This document shows, piece after piece, positions 55,901 through 61,888 of a stretch of DNA of 64,000 nt. This DNA is from Ectocarpus siliculosus. Lineage: Eukaryota; Sar; Phaeophyceae; Ectocarpales; Ectocarpaceae. The notes beneath the pieces are model-generated. The model saw only the letters and a list, made by a program, of their open reading frames with translations. It made no database searches and was not told the DNA's origin. The position numbers and the translations under genes were made by a program. Numbering within the stretch: the first letter of the stretch is position 1; each line of letters opens with the position of its first letter. Where the stretch lies: positions 5,144,323-5,208,322 of the forward strand of contig FN649728.1 of NCBI GenBank assembly GCA_000310025.1. Direction: 5' to 3'.

Positions 55901-58900
55901 GAAGACACAAATCGAGCTACACATATATCAACGCAGATGTCGCACACCAGAAAACAAAAACGGAGTTCTTGGTGGGTTTCTCCTGTAGTTGAAATGCGTA
56001 GAAAAATAATTCCAAATACACCAACGCGCCAAGGTCAACCTTGCATGGCGGTACGCTCTCCCATCCTTCAGGGTTTTGGCTGATTTGGTGGCCGTGGAGA
56101 GACAGTGCGTCGCGACCATGGTCATTCTTGTGTGGGTGAAGCTAATGGATCCCCTGCAGGGCGTGTTTCAGGATTTCTTCCTCCTCGTCAAGATGATCGC
56201 GCTCATGATAGGTATCGTAGGTGTCCCTGGTTGTTGATGGATATGGTGAGGTGCTCGAAGGTCGTCCCGCGTGCCCAAAGGAGTCGACGTGTTGTGTGTG
56301 GTTGACAATCGCACAAAGGTTTTGGTGAATTGCGGAGACACGACCGAGTGACAAAGGTTCTAGATGAAGGCGTGCCGGTTGTGTGCGATCCGGCCTTGTC
56401 AGATATTTGCATCTTCTCATCAATGCGGTTGCAATCATGCTTTCTTTCAAAGAGCTTGTGGCGGCACGTGTTCCGGGATGCGATTCCAACCTGCCGTAGA
56501 GCTTCGTGGTGCCTTCCCATGGCAATACCGACGGTTTCCCGTGCCGAACACCAGGCAGTGCTTCATGTTCCCGAACCTCCATATGCGCACGTCGACCCAA
56601 TATTCCAGGAAAACTGGTGAGAAGCTTCCTGCCATTGCTCGCAATAATCTACGTGGCGTGGGCTTTCGCCCGGTGAGCGTCAAATTCCCCATTGTCAATG
56701 TTTCACCTGCTCTTTCCCGGCAGCAAATGAACTCGTCACGAAGAAGATTCTCTCCGCTTTTATCACGTTCATGATTGCAGTAAACGTCGATGTATCTGGC
56801 TTCTCGTACGCATCCTTGACCATATGTCATCAGAGGCACGAACTCTGAGCGCACTCAGAGGGTATGGTCCAGAACATTGGGATGCCCTATGCGACCTAGT
56901 CAAGGATAGAGTGGGAGGAGCTTGCCGTTGTTGATGGTTTTTGGTCTGGGCTCATCATTATGTTTCCGGTTTCCCCTCTTGATATGTTTTGCTGGTTGCT
57001 TTGTTCTCAGGTACACTCTGCTCGGGGAGCTGGAGTTTTTGATGAAGAGCATATCTTCGGCAGTGGCCACTCAGTACCCCGAGACTCTGGGAGAATTCAC
57101 GTTCGACGATATTCGCGCGGAGAACCTCTACCAGTCATGGAGGTGGGTTGGATAATCTGAAACTTAGCAACGATCGACACTGTAGCTGCATGCCGAAAAG
57201 GGATGTCGTTGAAGCTCACGGCCGTTGAGAAAGGACGGCACCAGAATCAAATCAGCATGGTAAACCAAACCAAACACACTGCCTGTTCTGCTGAATGTCG
57301 CTGCCACTCCAACAAAAACATCATTACATGTAGTCCCGTAGACCAGGTTCTTGTCTTCGACCTTGCTTGCTTTGTTTGTGGCAATGGCGAACTCTTGGTG
57401 TGGTGTGTTAGCCGCTACAGACTTAGTCCAAAGGGCAAGGGTATTACTGTGCTACCGAGGCTGTGAGCGTACGCATCATGCGCTAGATTGCCATCGTGAC
57501 GCCACGATGCTACCACCACTGGCTAAGAACGACAGAATATTCCACCAGGTACTCCTTCACAGCCTTATTCACGGTGCTGGTGGTGGTGATCATGCTCAAC
57601 CTGCTAGTGTCGCTCCTCAACGACCTGTACGAGGAGCTCAAGAGCCTTGCAACGGCAGATTGGTGCAGGGCGCAGGTGCGACGTGGAAATCTGGTTGGCT
57701 TTGGCATCACATGTTGGGGCGAAAACTCCCTGGAAGACTTGGATGATACTTTTTTTTGCAGCTTCGACGCGAATTTTTCGCGTTTACCGTCGCCCGCCCG
57801 GCACCCGAATAGAAATTATTTGGGGGGTCATGTTTCATAATCCCTAGCCATGACCGCTTTGGTCTCGTGAGACATGAGACGTCGTGATGTGTCCATACTC
57901 TGTTACAGTATCCTCCCCTTGATGTAGATATGTTAAGTACCGTAAGGATGCGGGTCTCCGCACAGGGGCACTAGCGTTTTTCAAAGCTTCACCACTCGAC
58001 AACTAGGAAGGCAACACTGCCGAAAAGGGCGATTTTGGAATTATTTCATCGTGGTCTTTCCTTAGACGTTGTTTGGCCTTCGCACCCTCCTAGTTGCGGA
58101 GTAAGAAAGCTTTGAATAACGCTAACACCCCTGTGCGGAGACCCGCATCCTTACGGTACCCCTCAGTGTTGACGCCGTCTTTTGGGGTATACGCCATATA
58201 TTTGCTTTTTCCGGCAATTCAGCCTAACACAGAACCCACAGTAGTTGCGCGCATAGTGCTGAAGGGTTTCCTTTACTGGCGACGGCGATTCAGTGCCTAG
58301 ACTTCTTGACCTTGACGTTTGTATGGTGCGGTACGTTATACTTCCTGTGCTTGGCGCTTGGGCAGGCAACGGCTATATACATGAACGCCCGGTGGCACAG
58401 TCAGCAGCAGCGACAGCAACGCCTTCACCAGCGCAATAAACGACGCGAGAGAAACAGCACGTCTCGCCGTGATGGCCTTCGGTGGTGTCCGAAGTTCCCT
58501 TCCTTACCGCGCTGGCTTGCGGGTCTGGATAGTCACCCCGCTGGCGCTGGACCGACAACGCATCAAGCAGCCTCAGGCGATTCTGAACGGCCATCGAGCG
58601 AAGGGGTGAGAACCAAAGTGGGTGACCGATCATCGTGGGTCTCATTTCTGTCGGCCTGGGATTCAGGGCAAACAGCTGTACCAAGCTACGAATGCAGTGC
58701 CCCTGGATCCACTACGCGAAATTCACTCAAACGTAATCTTGCTTTCTCTCTGACCGATCCATGCACTAGTCTACACACTGAACCAACGTGTCCTTGGTAT
58801 CAGAGTAGATCCGATCCATGGTCACAGGCAAACGTTCCTGTGCATTGCTGTGCTAAAGTGCCGGAGTACAATGCGGAAGTCGCAATTCGCCGATGCTCAA

Positions 58901-59591
58901 ACTCATGACCAATAGCCATCGAAGGCTATGAAGTTAACTGAGAGAACCTGGGTGGGCTAGAACTTACTTAATGATTGTATTGGTCTGTTTTGATCCGAAC
59001 ACCACAGGACAAGGGAATTGAGCAAATGCAGGCCCGCCAGTTGCTACGCCTGAAAGAAAAAGCAGCGACTTTGGGGCGGGATCACCTCGAGCTGGCGTCG
59101 AGGGCGGAAGGGGTGGAAGCTGCTGCGGTTCTCGCGTCCATCACCGACGCTCTTGACATTTGGGACAGACACTCTCTCCACGCCGCCGACAAGGTGACGC
59201 GCCTACTGCTTTGTAGGAGTAGACAGTTTCTTTGAACGCAAACGGCAGGTGAGCTTTGTAATTCTCGACGGCTGCTGCCTACGTAGTTTGAAGCTTTCGT
59301 TTCAACGTGTTTATTGATTCTTCCATCCATAGAATGCGTTTCTAGCGCAAAGCCACCACACTCAAGGACCCCCTTCTTGCATACACCAAACTTGTTACAC
59401 AGCTCCTTCGTGTACTGCACCACTTAGAGTTTTCGGGGCTGTACTATTCCCTTCGGGTAGGTAAGTCCTACCCGTCCTTTGCACGTACCCCACCGAAGGC
59501 CCTCTTGAACCCCTTTACGAAACCCTTCGGCAGGGGGAAACGTCCCCTCTTCCCCCCGTCGAGGCTCTCCGAAAGCTCCGTCAGCTGCTGA
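19328..59591 (+). CDS. Giant armadillo-ankyrin-polycystin (TRPP/PKD2-like) cation channel gene
   Basis: About 70 exons spanning 40 kb can be chained on the plus strand, with nearly every junction phase-compatible. They give about 11.5 kb of coding sequence and 3,800 residues. The order is a Gly/Arg/Pro-rich N-terminus, a SAM-like segment, an ARM-like helical solenoid (21129-40628), a SAM-like segment (40866-40987), a linker (42002-45457), ankyrin repeats (45618-48685), and a PKD2-type channel (50389-59193) with a short basic tail ending in TGA at 59589-59591. PKD2-family proteins are non-selective cation channels of cilia and internal membranes. They are normally 700-1,000 residues and lack ARM and ANK repeats, while TRPA/TRPN/TRPC channels carry N-terminal ANK repeats but no TOP domain. 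Gaps with no firm exon are 23707-24121, 34022-34465, 40988-42001, 43686-44707 and 49500-50388. The alternative is two genes split after 48689. The first exon and ATG are missing; an in-frame ATG also exists at 19723. Confidence 0.65.
20282..20838 (+). CDS. SAM-like segment and helical continuation (exons 20282-20506, 20710-20838)
   Basis: Both exons are phase 0 at both ends with good acceptors (TTTCCCACCGGGCAG, CGCCCTCCTAG) and donors (GTGAGT, GTAAGA). Joined to the previous exon the text reads MSCEQITEWFASED, then VLGVNGKDLLRAL, then VADWLD. The WF/WL helix followed by a V-N-G-K-D-L-L motif is the pattern of a sterile-alpha-motif domain (V-x2-WL ... (I/V)DG-x2-LL). The remainder is helical (LAEIEALKLARKINHHKQVW). 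The SAM assignment is inference and needs a profile search. Confidence 0.65.
21129..25678 (+). CDS. Armadillo-like helical solenoid, part A
   Basis: Exons: 21129-21404, 21655-21795 (donor uncertain, could extend to 21834), 22096-22198, 22368-22524, 22951-23139, 23333-23441, 23656-23706, 23825-23903 (frame uncertain), 24122-24242, 24876-25088, 25538-25678. Phases agree except around 23656-24121. The exons encode amphipathic helices spaced like ARM/HEAT repeats: QSFVGVLCALCPYPSGD, EVINVLKRFLADAHSSA, DVLRRIVSCIQNLASMRR, FLGTLFGLLARGSAKNMHQR (followed by VMGTFANLAYLC), DLLGASAGVLYENVP, TVRTFALWILAHYTGR and NLKLAAKALANLCQ. There are no catalytic motifs. ARM solenoids bind protein partners. An ITPR/RyR RIH-type helical domain was considered but not recognised. 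Confidence 0.7.
23919..23989. repeat. GTT/GGT-rich imperfect trinucleotide repeat
   Basis: About 70 nt of TTG/TTGATG/TTGGTG units, just after a GTGAGT donor in an intron of the channel gene. Confidence 0.85.
26392..30766 (+). CDS. Armadillo-like helical solenoid, part B, with acidic and basic inserts
   Basis: Exons: 26392-26589, 26925-27050, 27485-27714 (start could be 27509), 27973-28142, 28506-28591, 29115-29342, 29739-29780, 29873-30006, 30583-30766. All junctions agree in phase. Helical repeats are visible in GALAAIKALYAYISDNNDIV, EVAACLSALAMHSSVLKLF followed by GVLGPFLELSLEQLV, QHAQVMRHLWSLITSTV, LEQALAVRVLDRLVAGADED and GILSQQVLLSGIIVLA. Exon 27973-28142 ends in a Glu/Asp-rich acidic run and 29115-29342 in a Lys/Arg/Ser-rich one, both likely loops between repeats. 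The Tyr/Pro-rich stretch IPARYKIDPDFRKAYLVIQ resembles nothing I recognise. Confidence 0.7.
31034..31561 (+). CDS. Large exon: helix then disordered Gly-rich insert
   Basis: This is a 176-codon exon, phase 0 at both ends (acceptor CCAACAAACAG, donor GAGCAG|GTATCA). It begins with a helix (KALMELCVDHMAVLVNKAEL) that continues the solenoid, then becomes Pro/Ser/Lys-rich and Gly-rich, ending at GIEAFLLPEEEQ. It is probably a long flexible loop in the solenoid. Confidence 0.8.
32361..34963 (+). CDS. Armadillo-like helical solenoid, part C
   Basis: Exons: 32361-32510, 32841-32894, 32971-33108, 33409-33590, 33815-34021 (or 34019), 34466-34566, 34832-34963. Repeat helices include ISKFAVLYFPNSLD, LDDILRLCCRLLRCGPGDGV, LEGVVPAVASFLERSSLWVK, KHACLTLLHRMASRNDLGGV, RQVIACLSSVDTGIRLAAA and GCIPPLLAMVRSGGCN. 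The last two follow the classic ARM pattern of 'gxipxLvxLL' helix 3. 34466-34566 is a low-complexity exon (AANTPDGKPGTRRSFTRQ). Its entry phase needs an additional, unidentified small exon in 34022-34465. The intron after 34963 is 1,228 nt long because it carries the transposon at 35139-35977. Confidence 0.7.
35139..35977. mobile_element. Non-autonomous DNA transposon (MITE-like), 839 bp, TA target duplication
   Basis: The left end CCGTAAACTACGGAGTTTCC is matched by an inverted right end GGAAAATTCCGTAGTTTACGG. Both ends are flanked by TA (35137-35138 and 35978-35979), as expected for a TA target-site duplication. Long C- and G-runs just inside the ends (for example GGGGAAATTGACGTACC on the left and TACCCCGGGGGGAAATTG on the right) extend the inverted symmetry. 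The internal sequence has no transposase-like frame. A TA duplication is typical of the Tc1/mariner superfamily; that assignment is inference. It lies in the intron between exons 34832-34963 and 36192-36327. Confidence 0.85.
36192..38075 (+). CDS. Canonical armadillo repeats (solenoid part D)
   Basis: Exons: 36192-36327, 36745-36832, 37117-37213, 37452-37577, 37947-38075, all phase-compatible. These give the clearest ARM text: VALCVLQDLASANNLCREAI followed by VCHGGVPVLLQAPEN; ALKQGGGLLLLLQFQ joined to RDPDERIQAELALKNFGSDA; QLREAAEGLAVCAMHK; and ILSERGLPLILDMLRVRDFD followed by VQYSCTRALLHLIRHNGE. Gly before the hydrophobic third helix, and Asn/Ala-Leu pairs in the second, match the ARM consensus. 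The 36832/37117 junction makes one continuous repeat if the donor is GC (CAAAG|GCAAGG). A GT donor 50 nt downstream (ACCTG|GTGTTA) would also keep frame but inserts GRGHICTFTW. Confidence 0.8.
38346..38773 (+). CDS. Exon with His/Gln homopolymer insert
   Basis: This is 428 nt, acceptor TTCCCGCAG, donor ATG|GTAGGT. It opens with a charged helix (EEDRRAAILQLTCLVRPTRE, then LLQTRLKEYHARQA), then has alternating His/Asp and a run of ten Gln with one Glu (around 38565-38622), then a disordered segment. Mixed CAG/CAA/CAT/GAT codons suggest repeat expansion. Its final split codon is completed to Trp by exon 39591. Confidence 0.8.
39591..40987 (+). CDS. End of the ARM solenoid and second SAM-like segment
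   Basis: Exons: 39591-39719, 40074-40211, 40416-40628, 40866-40987 (start could be 40884). Phases agree. ARM-like helices: VAKEVGCVALALREDMPEMV followed by RLAFQCLELLASQSVTAVND, then QCISVLSGLALNSTGSTMR and AVERGMLFLAAFHWSKSVRG. The last exon reads TSWGVQDCLQWLSCVDLDEM, where W-x-V-x-D-C-L-x-WL matches the opening helix of a SAM domain (W-s-v-x-D-V-x-x-WL). The second half of a SAM domain is not visible in the next exons I can support. The donor TATGACT|GTAAGT is strong. Confidence 0.7.
42002..44903 (+). CDS. Disordered linker exons with one helical element
   Basis: Exons: 42002-42507, 42731-42918, 43353-43491 (donor uncertain), 43628-43685, and 44708 or 44721 to 44903. The first is a Gln/Ser/Asn-rich 168-codon exon ending before ACAT|GTAAGA. 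The second carries SQWQERLHMLRKIDRILLRS, a good helix. The short fourth exon CHDMGMMVNLVKIGSLPYL is again ARM-like. The last ends LKFLGSLSDVFGDEMVE|GTGAGA. The region 40988-42001 has no confident exon; a candidate at about 41205-41260 fits in phase but has unconvincing content. 43686-44707 has none. Confidence 0.6.
45033..45457 (+). CDS. Two exons leading into the ankyrin block
   Basis: Exons 45033-45203 and 45371-45457, both phase 0 at both ends. The first reads VYLGSFHQQALISEAKKVLS, then a Gly/Val-rich LVAGVAAVGVGRNSIGAVIT stretch, which is not long enough for a clear membrane helix. The second reads VTLEMSASMSERECPDPKGY. The family is unrecognised. Confidence 0.75.
45618..48685 (+). CDS. 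Ankyrin-repeat block
   Basis: Exons: 45618-45731, 46119-46286, 46509-46646 (Gly-rich insert), 46792-46902, 47116-47218, 47420-47511, 48046-48183, 48546-48685. About six repeats: DPRDGRTSLMTAVLDNNE, DTLNRTALLHSVISKHDA, QRDFSGKAALHHAVADTEER, DARGNSPLHIACQHGHIHIV, ELMTPLHIASLNLRMKIVSV, DARGWTPLHYACRALAM, closed by VVQQLLRHGADLHSLDKT. The TPLH/SPLH and HIA motifs are diagnostic. The junction 47511/48046 keeps a normal repeat length with a GC donor (AACCAG|GCAGGC). The last exon can be read to a TGA at 48687-48689, or spliced at TATAA|GTGAGC in phase 2 to the 49241 exon. ANK repeats just before the channel are the usual arrangement in TRPA/TRPN/TRPC proteins. Confidence 0.85.
49241..49499 (+). CDS. 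Pre-channel exons joining ankyrin repeats to S1
   Basis: Exon 49241-49349 follows an excellent pyrimidine tract (CCCCTCCCCCGACCCCGGTTGCAG). It is open in the phase left by the ankyrin exon (LLRARQIFSSVQSLPERAAL, then WITGATDPWN) and ends CAG|GTCATG. Exon 49458-49499 (EFHVSQIRLCVQLE) is likely but short. A possible further exon near 49706-49796 (NHVLSLQRLQEYF before GTAGTG) would lead into S1, but I could not fix its acceptor phase. This connection is the weakest link in treating the region as one gene. Confidence 0.45.
50389..54215 (+). CDS. Channel S1 helix and polycystin (TOP) extracellular domain
   Basis: Exons: 50389-50534, 50997-51140, 51431-51814, 52132-52264, 53248-53318, 54084-54215, all phase-compatible. 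Exon 1 has the S1 helix (RALRVLLLYLVYLVVFTLCS). Later exons show the hallmarks of the PKD2 TOP domain: IWEWLQGPVVDLVYAD (PKD2-type 'W-x-W-x-x-GPL-x-x-LY'), SILGQPRLSQWRTASDSC ('G-x-PR-x-x-Q-x-R-x-x-x-x-SC'), GSFGVYGPGAFVHYIP ('Y-x-G-x-G-x-x-x-x-L'), DGWIDESSRAVSLELAIHSF ('WID-x-x-TRAV-x-x-x-F') and RILIELPAEGGV ('R-x-L-x-EFPATGG'). The 53318 donor is GC (GGAAG|GCAAGT); only this keeps the frame. The 51431-51814 exon is longer than needed and may hide a small in-frame intron ending near 51679. Confidence 0.85.
50934..50975. repeat. 21-bp tandem repeat, two perfect copies
   Basis: The unit GTTGAGGTGTGACAAGCGTT plus one variable base is repeated twice, directly upstream of the splice acceptor of exon 50997-51140. 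Confidence 0.85.
52265..53247. other. Intron with imperfect GGAAGTCAT/GCTTCCATGGATGC repeats
   Basis: This is the intron between two TOP-domain exons. Positions 53080-53210 contain several imperfect copies, in both orientations, of a motif around GCTTCCATGGATGC and GTGGAAGTCAT. They are open on both strands by periodicity only. I assign no gene here. Confidence 0.4.
54600..57675 (+). CDS. Channel membrane core S2-S6 with pore loop
   Basis: Exons: 54600-54734 (about 45-residue insert before S2), 55199-55280 (S2, FLAELALLVLVLVNIGKER), 55495-55659 (S3, FLAVTNLLDIVLIVGHGVLF), 55852-55883 and 56072-56211 (S4 and linker, CVATMVILVWVKLMDPLQGV then FLLVKMIALMI), 56724-56805 (S5, KKILSAFITFMIAVNV), 57011-57142 (pore, ATQYPETLGEFTFDDIR), 57549-57675 (S6, ALFTVLVVVIMLNLLVSLLN followed by DLYEELK). 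Phases agree at all junctions. S4 has almost no basic residues, as in PKD2 and other voltage-insensitive TRP channels. The LGEF filter with acidic residues just after it suggests cation permeation. The S6 ending N-L-L-V-S-L-L-N-D matches the PKD2/TRP gate region. Confidence 0.85.
54834..54858. repeat. (GA)n microsatellite
   Basis: A GA run with one GGG interruption, intronic in the channel gene. Confidence 0.9.
57940..58156. mobile_element. Short MITE, 217 bp, with about 60-bp terminal inverted repeats and TA duplication
   Basis: The left end CCGTAAGGATGCGGGTCTCC continues as an inverted copy on the right, down to CTAGTTG-like sequence, with only a few mismatches. It is flanked by TA at 57938-57939 and 58157-58158. 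It has no coding potential. It shares the CCGTAA terminus and TA target with the element at 35139-35977. It lies in the 1,332-nt intron between the S6 exon and the C-terminal coiled-coil exon. Confidence 0.9.
59008..59591 (+). CDS. C-terminal coiled coil and basic tail of the channel gene
   Basis: Exon 59008-59193 (phase 0 in and out, donor AAG|GTGACG) encodes a helix (IEQMQARQLLRLKEKAATLG) in the position of the cytosolic helix that follows S6 in TRP channels. Exon 59466-59591 then reads a basic Pro/Phe-rich tail (NPFTKPFGRGKRPLFPPSRL) to a TGA at 59589-59591. No EF hand is visible, unlike vertebrate PKD2. The acceptor for the last exon is GGGTAGGTAAG|TCC, embedded in a short hairpin. Confidence 0.7.
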
Positions 59592-61888
59592 TGGACGGCG
59601 AGCAACGTGGCAACTGCGGTGGCAAGAACCAACCCACTCACGTCTGCCGGACGCTATTGCGGGCAAACATTTTGATGTCCCTCGCGGGCATTATCAGTGC
59701 GGACGGGAGGAGAACGCACGTCAGGCATTCCTTTGCCCATTTCCCAGGGCGACGGTTCTCAGCATCAGCTCAGGTTTGTCGCGACTACACAAAAAAGTCA
59801 TCCGGCCACTGTTGTCGTTGTCGTGACCTTGAGACTGCAATCGACCGTACAGTGCAAGGCAAAGCCAGCAGTTACCAGCTCTTACTTCTCTCTCTTTTGG
59901 CACTACTCTGGATTCCGCTGTACACGCCTTGCACTTTTCGTTTGAGTGGGTGTCTTCCCGGGTCCGTCTCACGTTCTTCTTCCTGTAGATACCTGGTGAG
60001 ATACGACAAACAAATGTAGTCCGGCCTGACAGACCGGCCTGCCATTTTGTGTTTCTATTTTCGATCATGTCGATGTCGCAAGACACCAGGCGTTGTCTAT
60101 TGGTGCCATCCCATTCATTCCGGACGTCGGTCTATTACACGTTTCGGTGCAATTTCTCGACGCACCGAAAGGGGTCACACAGGAGGAAGCCCCCTCAACA
60201 GTCCAAACTTGTTGTACAATGTTTTCACTCATGCGTGGTGTGCTCCACGTGGTTGAGTTCGGAGGGCCTTGACGCGAAAACCAACACACTTTGAAGTCGA
60301 CGAACCGTGTGTCACGCTACATTCGCGTAGCCGATCCATGCGTGGATGCGGGTTCTTCAGGAAGTAGTCTGGTTGTCAACCACTTCGAGAATGATAGTCG
60401 ATGAACGTACTAACGCATTGACCGTATATGAAGGTGTGTACCAAACCTATGAAGTTCCGGTCAAGGTTGCATCGAGATTCTTGTCAAGGCCTTCTCGCTT
60501 TGAGAAAAGGTGTTCGCAATCTTTGTCGTAGAAGATGAGGCCGAGCATCTCGCCCCAAGGATAAACCTGACACGTCGGTGTCAGAACTAAATGCCGCCCG
60601 TACTCGAGCCACACCCACGATAGACCGACGCACCCGGCATGGTCTTGGTATCGTCCTTACTGTCGCACGTGTGGATGGTCCGGTGACATGTCTGGATAAG
60701 TTCTGACAGCCCGTGCTTATGCCCGAGGAGCATTTCAAGATGATCATGCTCGTGTCAGTCAGGTGGCGCTGCGCACACCTTTTGCCCAGCGCAATCTCAA
60801 TTGGTCAAACCAGCCACCCCCGTCGCTCGTTGCCTGGCCGACCTCTGTCTAACGATTTTCTCCTGTTCTGCAAAAAGCCTCACGGGACTTTTCCCCGCTT
60901 GTTCGGAGTGGGGGAGGCACTTCGGAGCTCGATGACCAGTGTGCGGCAGTGGGTCTCGAACCTCACGGGGTCTCTGACTTCTTCGGGGACAGAACGACGA
61001 CAAAGCTGGAATGAAGCCAGGTGCCGAGAACAGAGAGTGTTTCGATGGCATTTCATATTTTAAAGCGGATTTCGACCAATATTCCAGAGGGGGTGGGTCG
61101 GCAATCGTTCTTGGCAACCAGCTTGCCCAACACGGGTCACCCCACGGGTAATACTGACCTACAATTGTTATGTCAACAGCTCAAACGGCACTTTGTCCAC
61201 ACCAAAGCTGCAAATAGGAAAGAAGAATCCTTCGGAAAATTAACTTTGGTGCTGGAAGCCCAAATGGGAACAATTTGGGAAGTGTCTGTTTTCCGCACCG
61301 TAGTCGTCGCCATGCTTCGCTGTGTGAAACGCGCGTTGGAAACCTCGGTCTAACATGCTTATGTGAGGTGGTACGCTGTGTGATACCATGTTGCTTGTGT
61401 GCCTCTTCTCGACCTCCGACTTGCTGTAGACATACCTCCCAAGTCGCGTGTCCCCTTGTTGGTAAATGTCTGTATAGCCCAGTGCTGAAAGATTTGCTGA
61501 AGGGGCTTCAGCGTGGAAAGAGTCCCCAGTGCATTTGTGGACACTTTTCTGTCTAAAACCGAGTAAGCGTTCGTCCCCCGGGACTGTACAGCCTCTCCCG
61601 ATGAGCGCACGCGATACTTTCCTGGACCTACAACCTCTAACTGATTGAGTTCTTAAAGGGCTATTAACGCTCTTCGACCTACAGCAGTGCGACTTTTCTA
61701 CTCTCTGTTTTCCCTTCCGCCACGGCGGTTTTTGGTAAATTGTTTCCTCGCCAGAAGTGTTCGCCGTAACCGTCGATCCCTCCTTTCCCCCGTTCACGCG
61801 GCGCCCGCCCCATCAACCGTTTCTGTTCCAAGGAAACTGTCCATAAAAATAGCTCGAGTACTTGTGGAGTTCCCGCTTTCCCCGGCAG
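59592..61888. other. 3' flank of the channel gene and intergenic DNA; no gene recognised
   Basis: This contains the presumed 3' UTR of the channel gene. The longest open frames (for example 61240-61797 minus and 60713-61063 plus) lack family motifs or matched splice sites. Early exons of the downstream plus-strand gene may lie after about 61500. Confidence 0.4.

Noticed and set aside
61240-61797. 185-codon minus-strand open frame
   Set aside because: No recognisable motif or splice structure, and it overlaps the start of the plus-strand exon region.
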